Assembly (NCBI GenBank): GCA_021780495.1
Contig: JAJXYO010000007.1
Span: forward strand, 1 to 64,000
Direction of reading: 5' to 3'
DNA length: 64,000 nt
From: Deltaproteobacteria bacterium
GTDB taxonomy: Bacteria; Desulfobacterota; Desulfuromonadia; Geobacterales; Pseudopelobacteraceae
Within the stretch, counting starts at the first letter, position 1, and every line of letters begins with the position of its first letter. Positions 17,254 through 25,690 of the stretch are shown here, in pieces. Made by a program: the position numbers and the translations under genes. Under the pieces are notes generated by a model, which made no database searches, was not told where the DNA came from, and worked only from the letters and a program-made list of their open reading frames with translations.

Positions 17254-17931
17254 ATGCGAAGGTCATTTTATGTATTGTTATTCAGTCTGATTGTTGCAAC
17301 AGCCGTATGTGTTTTCATGAATGCCGACATTACGATGGCACGTCTTTTTTATCAACCTGGAGCTGGCTTTCCCATAGGGAAACTTCAGCCTTGGAAGTTT
17401 TTGTACGACTTTGGCGTATATCCAGCTTATACCATGGGGACGATAGCACTGCTAATAGTAATTGCCGGATATTTTCGAGCTTCTTTGATATCAATACGCC
17501 GGCAGGCCCTCTTTATTGCCATACTCTTGATTATTGGCCCCGGTATCCTCGTTAATAGCATATTCAAAGATCACTGGGGGCGGCCTCGACCTGTACATGT
17601 TGACATATTTGGTGGAAAGCTGTCTTTTCATCAACCCTGGCTGCCGGGCCCCGCATCGAGGAATGCTTCTTTTCCAGCTGGCCATCCATCAGCGGCCTTT
17701 TACATGTCCGCACCGTATTTCGTCATGCGTGAAAAGAAGCAGCGACGCAAAGCCTTGCTCTGGTTATGGGGAGGGATCTTGTACGGGGTGGTCATGGGGA
17801 TAGCACGAGTCATTCAGGGAGGGCACTTTGTGACTGACGTTATCTGGAGCGCTGGCTTTGTGTATCTGACCGCCATGGTTTTAGCGGCGTTGATGTTTCC
17901 AAATCCAGATCCGCAGATAAAAGACCCCTGA
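17254..17931 (+). CDS. PAP2-family membrane phosphatase (LpxE/BcrC-like)
   Basis: A 225 aa integral membrane protein with about six helices. The PAP2 signature is complete: KDHWGRPRP, SFPAGHPSAAF and ARVIQGGHFVTDV. The long insert between the first two motifs (IFGGKLSFHQPW) and the overall length resemble lipid A 1-phosphatase-type enzymes. The ATG at 17254 follows AAGAGGG; the TTG at 17230 is a less likely start. It may act on lipid A, phosphatidylglycerophosphate or undecaprenyl phosphate lipids; sequence alone does not decide. Confidence 0.78.
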   Translation: MRRSFYVLLFSLIVATAVCVFMNADITMARLFYQPGAGFPIGKLQPWKFLYDFGVYPAYTMGTIALLIVIAGYFRASLISIRRQALFIAILLIIGPGILVNSIFKDHWGRPRPVHVDIFGGKLSFHQPWLPGPASRNASFPAGHPSAAFYMSAPYFVMREKKQRRKALLWLWGGILYGVVMGIARVIQGGHFVTDVIWSAGFVYLTAMVLAALMFPNPDPQIKDP

Positions 17932-17968
17932 ATGCCCAATATAATACAAATCTAGGAGATGAACATAG

Positions 17969-18346
17969 ATGAAAACTGCTGCGACAATTGCCGTATTTTG
18001 CGCCGGTGGCGGACTCACCCGCTTTTATCTCTCCGGTTGGGTCTACAGCCAGTTGGGTCGGGCCTTCCCCTATGGCACTTTTGCCGTCAACATCATTGGA
18101 GCATACTTTATCGGTATGATCATGGAACTCGGTTTGCGTAGCACTGTCATCCCTGACACCTTGCGCCTGGGACTTACTGTTGGTTTCATGGGGGGGCTGA
18201 CGACCTTTTCAACATTCAGCTACGAGACATTCAAATTACTTGAGGATGGTCAGTTCCTTGTGGCCTTCGCCAATGTACTGGCGAGCGTGGCGGTCTGCCT
18301 GCTCTTCACCTGGCTCGGCATTGTTACCATTCGTTCAATTTCATAA
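17969..18346 (+). CDS. crcB: CrcB/Fluc fluoride channel
   Basis: A 125 aa four-helix protein that exports fluoride as a dual-topology dimer. Family motifs are GGGLTRFYLSGW, the FPYGTFAVNIIGAYFIG segment with the pore Asn, and GFMGGLTTFSTFSYE. A single gene is present, so it would form a homodimer. GGAG lies about 11 bases before the ATG. No fluoride-riboswitch pattern is apparent in the 37 bases separating it from the PAP2 gene. The DUF190 gene after it is a frequent partner of crcB. Confidence 0.92.
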   Translation: MKTAATIAVFCAGGGLTRFYLSGWVYSQLGRAFPYGTFAVNIIGAYFIGMIMELGLRSTVIPDTLRLGLTVGFMGGLTTFSTFSYETFKLLEDGQFLVAFANVLASVAVCLLFTWLGIVTIRSIS

Positions 18347-18364
18347 CGGCATAAAGGAGAGTCC

Positions 18365-18715
18365 ATGAGCAAACTGATTGGAGAGAATGTGTTGATGCGG
18401 ATTTTCATCGGAGAGAGCGACCGTTTTGAGCACAAACCGCTGTATGAGGCGTTGGTGGAACTGCTGCGCAAAGAGGCTTTTGCCGGAGCCACGGTCCTGC
18501 GCGGCGTGAGCGGTTTCGGTGCCCACAGTGTCTATCATACCCAGAAGCTGTTGGACCTTTCCACCGACCTGCCCCTGATTGTCGAGGTGATTGATACCCA
18601 GGAGAAGATCGACGCCATCATGCCGCGTATCGATGCAATGATGGGCGGCGGCATGATCACCCTTGAGAAGGCCACCGTTATCCGTTACAGCCACGATGAA
18701 AAGAAGTCAAAATAG
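18365..18715 (+). CDS. DUF190 (COG1993) protein
   Basis: A 116 aa protein of the DUF190 family, a PII/CutA-like alpha-beta fold. The sequence carries the typical FIGESDRFEHKPLYEALVELLRKE start, GATVLRGVSGFG and DLPLIVEVIDTQEKI segments. DUF190 genes very often follow crcB, as here at a distance of 18 bp with an AAGGAG ribosome site, suggesting a regulatory or accessory role in fluoride tolerance. That role is inferred from linkage rather than shown in the sequence. Confidence 0.88.
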   Translation: MSKLIGENVLMRIFIGESDRFEHKPLYEALVELLRKEAFAGATVLRGVSGFGAHSVYHTQKLLDLSTDLPLIVEVIDTQEKIDAIMPRIDAMMGGGMITLEKATVIRYSHDEKKSK

Positions 18716-18731
18716 GCAGGGGAGGTTACGA

Positions 18732-18980
18732 ATGATCTATTCGTCGGAAGTGGATAAGATGACCTGCGTGGCCAAAGGACCGAACCACGGGCCTGCGCCA
18801 AAACCGCAAGAAGTACGCTGGGTGCAGTCCAAGGAGATAAAGGACATCGCCGGACTAACCCATGGTGTGGGGTGGTGCGCTTCCCAGCAGGGGGTCTGCA
18901 AGCAGACGCTCAACGTGAAAGACGGCATTATCTAGGAAGCAGAGACTATTGGCTGCTCGGGCATGACCCATTCAGCGGCA
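18732..18980 (+). pseudogene. Broken NifU/IscU-like Fe-S scaffold-type gene
   Basis: The frame starts with a good GGAGG ribosome site and reads MIYSSEVDKM then THGVGWCASQQGVCKQTLNVKDGII before TAG at 18933. The same frame continues without a shift as EAETIGCSGMTHSAA up to 18980, which is the expected continuation of this IscU-like family (its conserved Cys and TIGCSGMTHSAA segment). So one nonsense codon breaks the gene and the sequence then loses homology. A full copy would be roughly 150 aa or more. It follows DUF190 but is not functionally related to it. Confidence 0.72.
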
Positions 18981-19105
18981 ATTCCGATGGCCGATAACGC
19001 ACTACGCATTTTGTTTCGATAGAGGGAGCGGAAGGCCTCGCGGCCAAAGAGACTTAATGGGACATCAATGATTAGTTTCTTAAATGATGGACATACGTTT
19101 TTCAT
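18981..19105 (-). pseudogene. N-terminal remnant of a MacB/FtsX-like ABC permease
   Basis: On the minus strand the frame starting at 19105 contains FGREAFRSLYRNKMRSALSAIGI, which matches the amino-terminal membrane-entry segment of MacB-type ABC permeases ('eAlraL..NK.RS.LT.LGI'). After this it runs into the antisense of the Fe-S scaffold remnant. About 35 codons of a roughly 400-codon gene remain. The end-to-end junction of two unrelated fragments marks a deletion or recombination point near 18980. Confidence 0.55.
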
Positions 19106-19962
19106 GAACCTATCCAGCGGAAGATGAACACGAAGGCTGAGGCACACAGACAATAATAGCCGAAGTACTGCCAGCGACCATGCTCAAGCCAGCTGGAAAG
19201 CCAACGCAGAGCCAATAGTCCAGCCAGAAAGCTAAATCCCATTCCAACTACGCTGGGGAGGAAAAGACTCATCAGATGCATTTCAGGCTGTTGAGTGAGA
19301 GACTGAGACTTCAGGAGCCGCAGAACTTCGCGGACAACTACCGGAGGAGTCAGCACCACAGCCAATGCAAAGCTGAATTCCTCGGCTTTTGTCCTTGCAA
19401 TCCCTAGCAAAAGGCCGGCAGAGATAGTTGCACCCGAGCGGGAAAAACCACGAAAGGGGAGACATAGCCCCTGAATAATTCCGATCAGGATTGATTCTCT
19501 GGCCCCAATTTCGCGAATTCCTACCGTAAGCTTTTTATTCAAACCTGCGAAGATGATTAGAAGTCCAACTGTGGCCAGGGCAGCAGAAATAAGACCCAGG
19601 TTTCCGAACAGCATTTCAATCTCGGCATGTGGAACGTCACCTAATACAAAATGCTCAATAATTTTTTTCAGCGATAACCCCATTACTCCGGTAAAGATTG
19701 TTGCAAGCATAATAACTTTGAAACCGGCCATAAATTGTTGGCGAGAAGCAAAAAAACTGGCCTTCCAGGATTTACGGAAATAGAAGATGACAGCAAACAT
19801 GGTGCCGGTATGGAGCATTACCAAGAGCAGCGTCATCTCCGGTGTTGTCGGGTCGAGTCCCATCATCTTTGCGATCACGATCACATGGGCGGAGCTTGAC
19901 ACTGGCAAGAGCTCTGCGGCCCCCTGAACTACCGAAAGAATAAGAATTTGAAACAATGTCAT
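19102..19962 (-). CDS. uppP: Undecaprenyl-diphosphatase UppP (BacA)
   Basis: A 286 aa polytopic enzyme that recycles undecaprenyl pyrophosphate. The two signature regions are present: VQGAAELLPVSSSAH (residues about 12-26, with the catalytic Glu) and RGFSRSGATISAGLLLGI (about 165-182, with the Arg). Eight membrane segments are visible. It is unrelated in fold to the three PAP2 proteins nearby but has the same type of reaction as the BcrC-like one. The C-terminus overlaps the permease remnant by 4 nt. It is on the opposite strand to the phosphatase cluster. Confidence 0.93.
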   Translation of the reverse strand: MTLFQILILSVVQGAAELLPVSSSAHVIVIAKMMGLDPTTPEMTLLLVMLHTGTMFAVIFYFRKSWKASFFASRQQFMAGFKVIMLATIFTGVMGLSLKKIIEHFVLGDVPHAEIEMLFGNLGLISAALATVGLLIIFAGLNKKLTVGIREIGARESILIGIIQGLCLPFRGFSRSGATISAGLLLGIARTKAEEFSFALAVVLTPPVVVREVLRLLKSQSLTQQPEMHLMSLFLPSVVGMGFSFLAGLLALRWLSSWLEHGRWQYFGYYCLCASAFVFIFRWIGS

Positions 19963-20011
19963 GGAGCATTACACCTGTCGATTAATATGAGTGTAAATCC
20001 GAGTGATGAAA

Positions 20012-20441
20012 CTAGCATAAATTACTTAGCAGTACCAGATTGATGCGACCTAAATGAATTAGGTTAGTTCCCAACAGGCGTTCCAAATCGTGTGCAAACA
20101 GCAGTTTCTGGATAATAAATCCATTCAGCAGATTGAACCGTACCTTACCGCTTAACACCCGACGCGACCGAAACACCGTGCTGCCTGACAGCAGCATGCG
20201 CCATCTGGTAGCGTACCATCTCCCGCACCGGCAACGCTCCAGCCTTTTTCGGCGAAAACGTCCTCTGTTGTGACAGCCGTTTCAGGTAGGGTACCAGCTC
20301 CTCTGGACTGCCGCGCCCAAGCACCATAACCAGCTGGTGCTAAACCGTTTCCCACTCTTCGGGATAAGCGGCACACAGTTTCGACAGTGGCGGAGTTGTC
20401 TGCAACCATGCGACCGTTTTTTCGGCATTTTCAGATTTCAT
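20012..20441 (-). pseudogene. Degraded gene of unknown function with nonsense and frameshift
   Basis: A minus-strand frame starts at 20441 (MKSENAEKTVAWLQ) and meets TAG at about 20340, then continues in the same frame through VLGRGSPEELVPYLKRL and VREMVRYQMAHAAV. The likely continuation (SRRVLSGKVRFNLLNGF, LLFAHDLERLL) is in a different frame after about 20160 and ends at 20012. Continuous protein-like sequence across a stop and a shift is the mark of a decaying gene. I cannot name the family. The stretch 19963-20495 holds nothing else that I can support. Confidence 0.5.
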
Positions 20442-20495
20442 ACTCTATGTTTCAAAGATACCTTGCTTGATCTGCTTTCCACAAAATCTCTCCTG

Positions 20496-21560
20496 TCAAT
20501 GAATATGTCGGTGATGGGTGTCGGGCCAGTGTACATGGCTATGGGTTAGCCGTTCATGCACATGGTAATGGTCGTGTGGCCCCACATTGTCTGCTTCGTC
20601 ATGCAGATGACGGTGATGTTCATCTTGGTCATGCGTGTGTTGATGTCGATGTGTGATAGTTTCATGTACATGGGGATGTTCATGCCGTTCCCGATAAAGA
20701 CACAAGGCACCTGCGAGCATCAACGCAGTTGCAAACCAGAAGAAGGGGGGAGGTTGTTCACGAAGCAGAACCAGTGCGGACAAGACGCCAATGAACGGGC
20801 CAATGGCAAAAAAAGTGCTGCTGCGAGCCGAACCGATCTTGCGAAGCGCTCCTATGAAGAAAACAAGACTGGCACCGTAGCTGAGCGCTCCGATCAGGAG
20901 AGCGCCGCCGATCTGGTGAGCCTCAATTGTTCCGAAACCGAGAACGGAGGCAAGAATGATGTTGAACAGACCGGCACCGTATCCCTTGATGGCAGCAAGG
21001 GCCGTTGCCGGCAATTCGTCCACGTCGCGGGTCAGGTTGTTGTCTATGCCCCAAAATATGCAGGCCAGCACCACCAGAATTCCAGAGGCTGAGAACACCA
21101 AGCCCTCCGACGATTTCAAGATGATTATAGCGGCTGCCAGCACGATGAACACCTTACCAGCCCAGACATACCGGCTTACCTGCTCCTTGAAAATAAGCCA
21201 GGCGATGATAGTAGTGGCAACGGTCTCCAGATTCAACAACAGGGCAACTTCCGAGGCTCTGCCATATTTAATGCCATACACAAGGCACAGAGGCGCAATA
21301 ACACCACCTGCCAGCACGGCACAGAGCAGTTTTAGCCGGTGGATGCGGGAGATGCTTTGTATTTCCCGGATCATGTTTATGTGTTGCCGTATAAGGACGA
21401 AAGAGAGCCCGATACCTGAGCCAAGGTACAGCAGGCCGGCCAGGAGTACGGGCGACATCTCGCCTATCACCATTTTGCACAACACCGGCGAGATTCCGAA
21501 GAGCGCAGCAGAGAGTGTTGCCAGCAAAGGTCCGTGCGTCAGGTCTGTCTTAATGGCCAT
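20496..21560 (-). CDS. EamA/DMT-family permease with a His-rich tail
   Basis: A 354 aa protein: ten membrane helices in two EamA repeats (residues about 8-290), then a hydrophilic tail of about 60 residues with more than 20 His, in HEHPHVHETITHRHQH-like runs mixed with Asp and Glu. EamA permeases export metabolites, but such a His-rich tail is typical of Zn, Ni or Co transporters, so the tail probably binds metal. Metal efflux or metal-dependent gating is an inference supported by the P1B ATPase and RND genes in the same region. The tail is at the cytoplasmic end if the topology is standard. Confidence 0.78.
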   Translation of the reverse strand: MAIKTDLTHGPLLATLSAALFGISPVLCKMVIGEMSPVLLAGLLYLGSGIGLSFVLIRQHINMIREIQSISRIHRLKLLCAVLAGGVIAPLCLVYGIKYGRASEVALLLNLETVATTIIAWLIFKEQVSRYVWAGKVFIVLAAAIIILKSSEGLVFSASGILVVLACIFWGIDNNLTRDVDELPATALAAIKGYGAGLFNIILASVLGFGTIEAHQIGGALLIGALSYGASLVFFIGALRKIGSARSSTFFAIGPFIGVLSALVLLREQPPPFFWFATALMLAGALCLYRERHEHPHVHETITHRHQHTHDQDEHHRHLHDEADNVGPHDHYHVHERLTHSHVHWPDTHHRHIH

Positions 21561-21597
21561 AATTAGCCTTTTATCGCCTTCACATGTTTTGCCGTTA

Positions 21598-21933
21598 TCA
21601 ACCTCTGGGCCAGTACATAATAACCAAAACGCCCGCTAAGCAGATTGTACCGCCAATCAAATCGACTTTATCCGGAATGACCTTATCAATATGCCAGCCC
21701 CATAGAATTGAAAGAACAACAAATATTCCGCCATACGCCGCATAAACCCTTCCAAACGGCGCGCTTGCGGGTTGTAGCGTTGGGATAACACCATAGAGAC
21801 AGAGTATTATCCCGCCCATGAGAGCAAGCCAGATACTTTTGCCCTCCCGAAGCCAGAGCCAAACCAGATATCCACCCCCGATTTCGCATACACCGGCCAA
21901 CAGAAAATAGAATATTGATTTTGCAATTTCCAT
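21598..21933 (-). CDS. YnfA-family (UPF0060) small membrane protein
   Basis: A 111 aa protein with four membrane helices, related to the small multidrug resistance fold. Signature segments include [18 protein letters not shown] and [22 protein letters not shown], with the conserved Glu in the first helix region. YnfA relatives are reported to give modest multidrug efflux; the physiological substrate here is unknown. It lies 37 bp downstream of the EamA-like permease start on the same strand and 11 bp after the methyltransferase gene, so the three are probably one transcript. Confidence 0.9.
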   Translation of the reverse strand: MEIAKSIFYFLLAGVCEIGGGYLVWLWLREGKSIWLALMGGIILCLYGVIPTLQPASAPFGRVYAAYGGIFVVLSILWGWHIDKVIPDKVDLIGGTICLAGVLVIMYWPRG

Positions 21934-21944
21934 TCGTTACCAGC

Positions 21945-22526
21945 TCATCGGATAAATGGTTTCTTGAAGAGCAATCCGTAGTGGTACGGTGGCAGGTCAT
22001 AGCGGCCTTGCTCGTTAAAACCGAATCCAGCTTCTCTTCCCCATTCAACACACTGTTCAGGTCGGGGACGAATCTCCATGGCCGGACCGCGCGGCGTTGC
22101 GGGGTCATAGTTCCAGTGGATTACGGCCAGCATACCGTTCGGCCTGAGTACGCGGAGGGCCTCTTTCATCAAGGCCACCGGTTCTTCGTGATGCAGGATG
22201 TTGAAGAGCAGGGCAGCATCCATGGAGTTATCGTCCAGGCCGGTTCCCTCGGTCACAAAATCGCGCACCTCTGCCAGCACATTGACGATGCCGGCTGCAC
22301 GGCATTTTTGCCGGACGACATCCACCATCTCCGGCTCTATGTCCAGGGCATGAACGGTCCCCGAAGCAATTCCGGCGGCTGCCAGGGTAAAGGTTCCATA
22401 GCTGCAATCAAATTCAACCAGGTCCTGGACGCCACGGTCGAGGCTGAAAATAGCCAGCACCCTGGCCGGATCGAAAAAACCGGACCACATCTCTTCTTCG
22501 GGCATGCCGCTGTCACGGACTTTCAT
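21945..22526 (-). CDS. Class I SAM-dependent methyltransferase, divergent motif I
   Basis: A 193 aa Rossmann-fold methyltransferase. Motif I reads VEFDCSYGTFTLAA, whereas the paralogue at 42632-43261 has VEFGCGYGTFTLAA; loss of the glycines that contact SAM could weaken binding. Later motifs are intact: ALDIEPEMV (acidic ribose-binding residue), DAALLFNILHH and LRVLRPNGMLAVIHW. The C-terminus (RYDLPPYHYGLLFKKPF) is shared with the paralogue. The substrate is unknown. Confidence 0.85.
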   Translation of the reverse strand: MKVRDSGMPEEEMWSGFFDPARVLAIFSLDRGVQDLVEFDCSYGTFTLAAAGIASGTVHALDIEPEMVDVVRQKCRAAGIVNVLAEVRDFVTEGTGLDDNSMDAALLFNILHHEEPVALMKEALRVLRPNGMLAVIHWNYDPATPRGPAMEIRPRPEQCVEWGREAGFGFNEQGRYDLPPYHYGLLFKKPFIR

Positions 22527-22638
22527 GTGGTTTCTCCTACTACCCGTTGTATTTAACTCCGCCTAAGATGATTCCGTAGATGTTTTGTTTTAATTTTCGG
22601 ACATGCCTTAATTCAGTAAGATCTTCGGGAAAAAGTGT

Positions 22639-23205
22639 TCAATTGGCTGTTATATCCAAGGTCTTTACCCCGGCAGTAAAATGCTGTCCTTTGTATGGTC
22701 GCAGTGACCTCTTGTTATAAACCGGTGTCACGGTAATCGTGTTTGTGCCGGCGTGCAATTCTACCTCGCGCTCCACAATCACATCATCAATCGGAAGCGC
22801 AATCGCCAGTGTATGCCTGCCGGGAGCAAGGGCAATCCGCTTGCTGAACTGATATTTCCAGCCGGTGCCGCTTTCGGGCACATTGGAATCAATCAAGGAT
22901 TTATTCTCCAGGACCGGCTCTGCCTCTAGAATTAATGTCTGTCCATCAACATTCACATGCACACGATAGGGTGGATTGCTGTGCTTGTTATACATTCCCA
23001 TAAAACGTGACGAGTTACTTTTTACCGCGAGCTTAATATCCATTATTGCTTTGCCGGGCTGGGCCTCATGGTTTACAACCTCGCTGAATACATCATATCT
23101 GGCTGCAAGTGATGCCTTTGCGATTACGTCCCTGTTGTTAGCACACCCGCTGATGACAAAACCCGCTATCAACACCATTCCTATTATTATAAATTTTCTT
23201 TGCAT
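22639..23205 (-). CDS. Lipoprotein, paralogue of the one at 30235
   Basis: A 188 aa outer-membrane or periplasmic lipoprotein with a clear lipobox (VISGC, Cys21). The mature part is all-beta in character, with segments such as RVHVNVDGQTLILE, KYQFSKRIALAPGRHTLAIALP and the Pro/Gly-rich C-terminal stretch. The gene at 30235-30825 has the same pattern (YRFSKNFRLKSGTHRIVVALP). I start at the ATG at 23205 because the signal peptide begins there. It lies just after a P1B metal ATPase, while the paralogue lies next to the RND efflux genes, so a metal-resistance link is plausible. Family not recognised. Confidence 0.72.
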   Translation of the reverse strand: MQRKFIIIGMVLIAGFVISGCANNRDVIAKASLAARYDVFSEVVNHEAQPGKAIMDIKLAVKSNSSRFMGMYNKHSNPPYRVHVNVDGQTLILEAEPVLENKSLIDSNVPESGTGWKYQFSKRIALAPGRHTLAIALPIDDVIVEREVELHAGTNTITVTPVYNKRSLRPYKGQHFTAGVKTLDITAN

Positions 23206-23233
23206 GAGATATCTCCTTGATTTTTTACATACT

Positions 23234-25612
23234 TTATTTACGCAGCAGCCGCAGTCCGTTAGCCACCACAATCATGCTTGCTCCCATATCGGCGAAAACA
23301 GCCATCCACATGGTGGCGTGGCCCATGAGCGTGAGCACGAGGAACACCACCTTTATTCCTAGTGCAATGGCAATATTCTGTTTGAGTATTGTCGATGTAG
23401 TCCGTGAAAGTTGCACAAAGACCGCCACCTTGCGCAGGTCATCGTCCATCAGGGCAACATCGGCGGTTTCGATGGCGGTATCCGTACCGGCAGCACCCAT
23501 CGCAAAACCAACATCGGCGCGCGCCAGGGCCGGGGCGTCATTAATGCCGTCGCCCACCATGCCGACGGTACCGCCGTTTCCCAGGAACGTTTCTATGACG
23601 CTAAGCTTGTCTTCCGGCAACAACCCGGCCCGGACCTCGTCAATGCCGACAGAACGGGCAATTGCCTCGGCGGTGTGCTGATTGTCACCTGTGAGCATCA
23701 TGGTGCGTACGCCAAGCCGGTGAAGGTCGGCGATAGCCTCGCGGCTGGACTCCTTGATTGTGTCGGCAACGCCGAATAACGCCAGAGGCCGGGTATCATC
23801 CGTCAGCAGGACGACACTCTTCCCTTGACGTTCAAGAGTCATAATCCGGGAGGTAATATTAGGTTCAGAAAAGCCGTTCTCTGCAATGAGCCGGGAGTTT
23901 CCGAGGTAATATACGCGGTCTCCGATACGACCGGTGACGCCACGGCCAGCCAGAGCAGCAAAGTCCGCAACTTCTCGCAACGTGATCCCGGCTGATTCGG
24001 CAGACACGGCAATGGCGTGCGAAACCGGATGATCGGAGCGGTTGGCCAGGCTTGCGGCAAGACAACGTACTTCTTGTGGATCAATTTCGTCCAACGGCTC
24101 AAAATCGGTCTGCGCCGGTTTGCCGTGGGTAATGGTACCGGTCTTGTCCAACGCCAACCAGGCAAGCTTGCGCCCTTCCTCCAGATAGACCCCGCCCTTG
24201 ATCAGAATGCCACGTCGTGCGGCGGTGGCAAGACCGCTGACAATGGTGACCGGCGTTGAAATAACCAGCGCGCAGGGACAGGCTATGACCAACAACACCA
24301 GTGATTTATATACCCACTCAAACCACACACCGCCGAAAACCAGCGGAGGAATGACCGCTACAGCCAGCGCCACGGCGAATACCGCCGGAGTATACACCCT
24401 GGCAAACTGGTCAACGAAACGCTGGGTCGGTGCGCGGCTACCTTGTGCCGCCTCGACCGCATGAATGATGCGGGAAAGCGTTGAATTATTGGTACCTGCC
24501 GTGACCCGTAACTGGAATGACCCTGCCTGATTGATGGTGCCGGCAAAGACCGGTTCACCCGGTCCCTTCTCCACAGGAAGGCTTTCACCGGTGATCGGGG
24601 CCTGATCAACCGTCGAATTACCTTCAACCACCACCCCGTCCAGGGCGATCCGCTCTCCGGGCCGGACGCGTACGATGCTGTCCAGCACAACATCCTTGGC
24701 CGGGACCTCACCCCACGAACCGTCGGAGAGTTTCACCGTAGCGCTTTCCGGGGTCATTGCCATCAAGCCGCGGATAGCGTTGCGGGCACGGTCGAGGGAT
24801 TTGGCTTCAATCACTTCGGCCAGAGCGAACAGGAACATCACCATGGCCGCCTCCGGCCACTGGCGGATGAACAATGCGCCGGTCACGGCGATGGACATGA
24901 GCGCATTAATGTTCAGGTTGTGGTTGCGTAGCGCAACCCACCCCTTTTTGTAGGTCTTCAATCCACCCGTTAAAATAGAGACCAATGCAAGCACCAGCGT
25001 CAGCCAGTGATGGCCGGCGCTCAACATTTCGACAATCTCGGCGCCCAGTGCAGCACCTCCCGACACGATCAGCGGCCACCAATTGGTCTTTTCATCCTTA
25101 GGTAATTCGTCCGGTTGCTCCAGTACCCCGACCTGCATGCCGATGGCGTTCAGAGCATCTACCACCGAATCCAGCGATGGCAGGGTGTGGGAAATGATAA
25201 GATTTCTCTGTAGCAGGTTGAATTCGAGTCCCGTCACGCCGGGAAACCCATTAAGCTTGCTGCGTATCAGCGCCTCTTCGGTCGGGCAGTCCATGTTTTC
25301 GATGTGCAGAATGTCCTGACGCCCTGGCGCCATTGCAGACCCATCCGGTGGCGCGATGCTTACTGCCTCCAAAACAGTCTCTTCATTGTCTCCGGAAAAA
25401 ACGGCATATCCGGAATCTTCGATTTTTTCTCGAATCGCAGCCGGCGTTGTCTTAAACGGATTATAGAGAATAACGGCTTGTTGCTCAACGAGCATTATGG
25501 ACACCTTGGTAACTCCAACGATTTCTTTTATAACTGTCTCCAGATGCCCGGCACAGGTAGGGCAATCCAGTCCAGCGATATTCAGTTCAAGGGTTGTATG
25601 TTGCGGGGTCAT
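23234..25612 (-). CDS. P1B-type heavy-metal ATPase (Zn/Cd/Pb class)
   Basis: A 792 aa metal-exporting P-type ATPase. It has two N-terminal metal-binding-type domains; the first has the full GLDCPTC motif and the second keeps only one Cys (NMDCPTEE). The membrane metal site is CPCALVIS, with the phosphorylation motif DKTGTITHG, HPVSHAIA for nucleotide binding and MVGDGINDAPAL in the hinge. The CPC form with these features fits the ZntA/CadA group more than CopA, but this is not certain. The ATG at 25612 follows GGAGA; two upstream in-frame ATG codons are less likely. The substrate cannot be fixed by sequence alone. Confidence 0.9.
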   Translation of the reverse strand: MTPQHTTLELNIAGLDCPTCAGHLETVIKEIVGVTKVSIMLVEQQAVILYNPFKTTPAAIREKIEDSGYAVFSGDNEETVLEAVSIAPPDGSAMAPGRQDILHIENMDCPTEEALIRSKLNGFPGVTGLEFNLLQRNLIISHTLPSLDSVVDALNAIGMQVGVLEQPDELPKDEKTNWWPLIVSGGAALGAEIVEMLSAGHHWLTLVLALVSILTGGLKTYKKGWVALRNHNLNINALMSIAVTGALFIRQWPEAAMVMFLFALAEVIEAKSLDRARNAIRGLMAMTPESATVKLSDGSWGEVPAKDVVLDSIVRVRPGERIALDGVVVEGNSTVDQAPITGESLPVEKGPGEPVFAGTINQAGSFQLRVTAGTNNSTLSRIIHAVEAAQGSRAPTQRFVDQFARVYTPAVFAVALAVAVIPPLVFGGVWFEWVYKSLVLLVIACPCALVISTPVTIVSGLATAARRGILIKGGVYLEEGRKLAWLALDKTGTITHGKPAQTDFEPLDEIDPQEVRCLAASLANRSDHPVSHAIAVSAESAGITLREVADFAALAGRGVTGRIGDRVYYLGNSRLIAENGFSEPNITSRIMTLERQGKSVVLLTDDTRPLALFGVADTIKESSREAIADLHRLGVRTMMLTGDNQHTAEAIARSVGIDEVRAGLLPEDKLSVIETFLGNGGTVGMVGDGINDAPALARADVGFAMGAAGTDTAIETADVALMDDDLRKVAVFVQLSRTTSTILKQNIAIALGIKVVFLVLTLMGHATMWMAVFADMGASMIVVANGLRLLRK

Positions 25613-25690
25613 TGGTTCTCCGTTCATTCGGCGTAGTCTGAGTGAGCTTTTTTTCGTCATGCTCAGGACTGTCGAAGCACTGATTCGTTG

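Noticed and set aside
17931-17969. Fluoride riboswitch before crcB
   Set aside because: Only 37 bases separate crcB from the PAP2 gene and no matching structure was seen.
18732-18980. Selenocysteine reading for the stop inside the Fe-S scaffold fragment
   Set aside because: The codon is TAG, not TGA, and homology ends shortly after; decay explains it better.
20012-20441. Three separate small genes in the 20.0-20.4 kb stretch
   Set aside because: Protein-like sequence continues through a stop and across a frame change, so a single decayed gene fits better.
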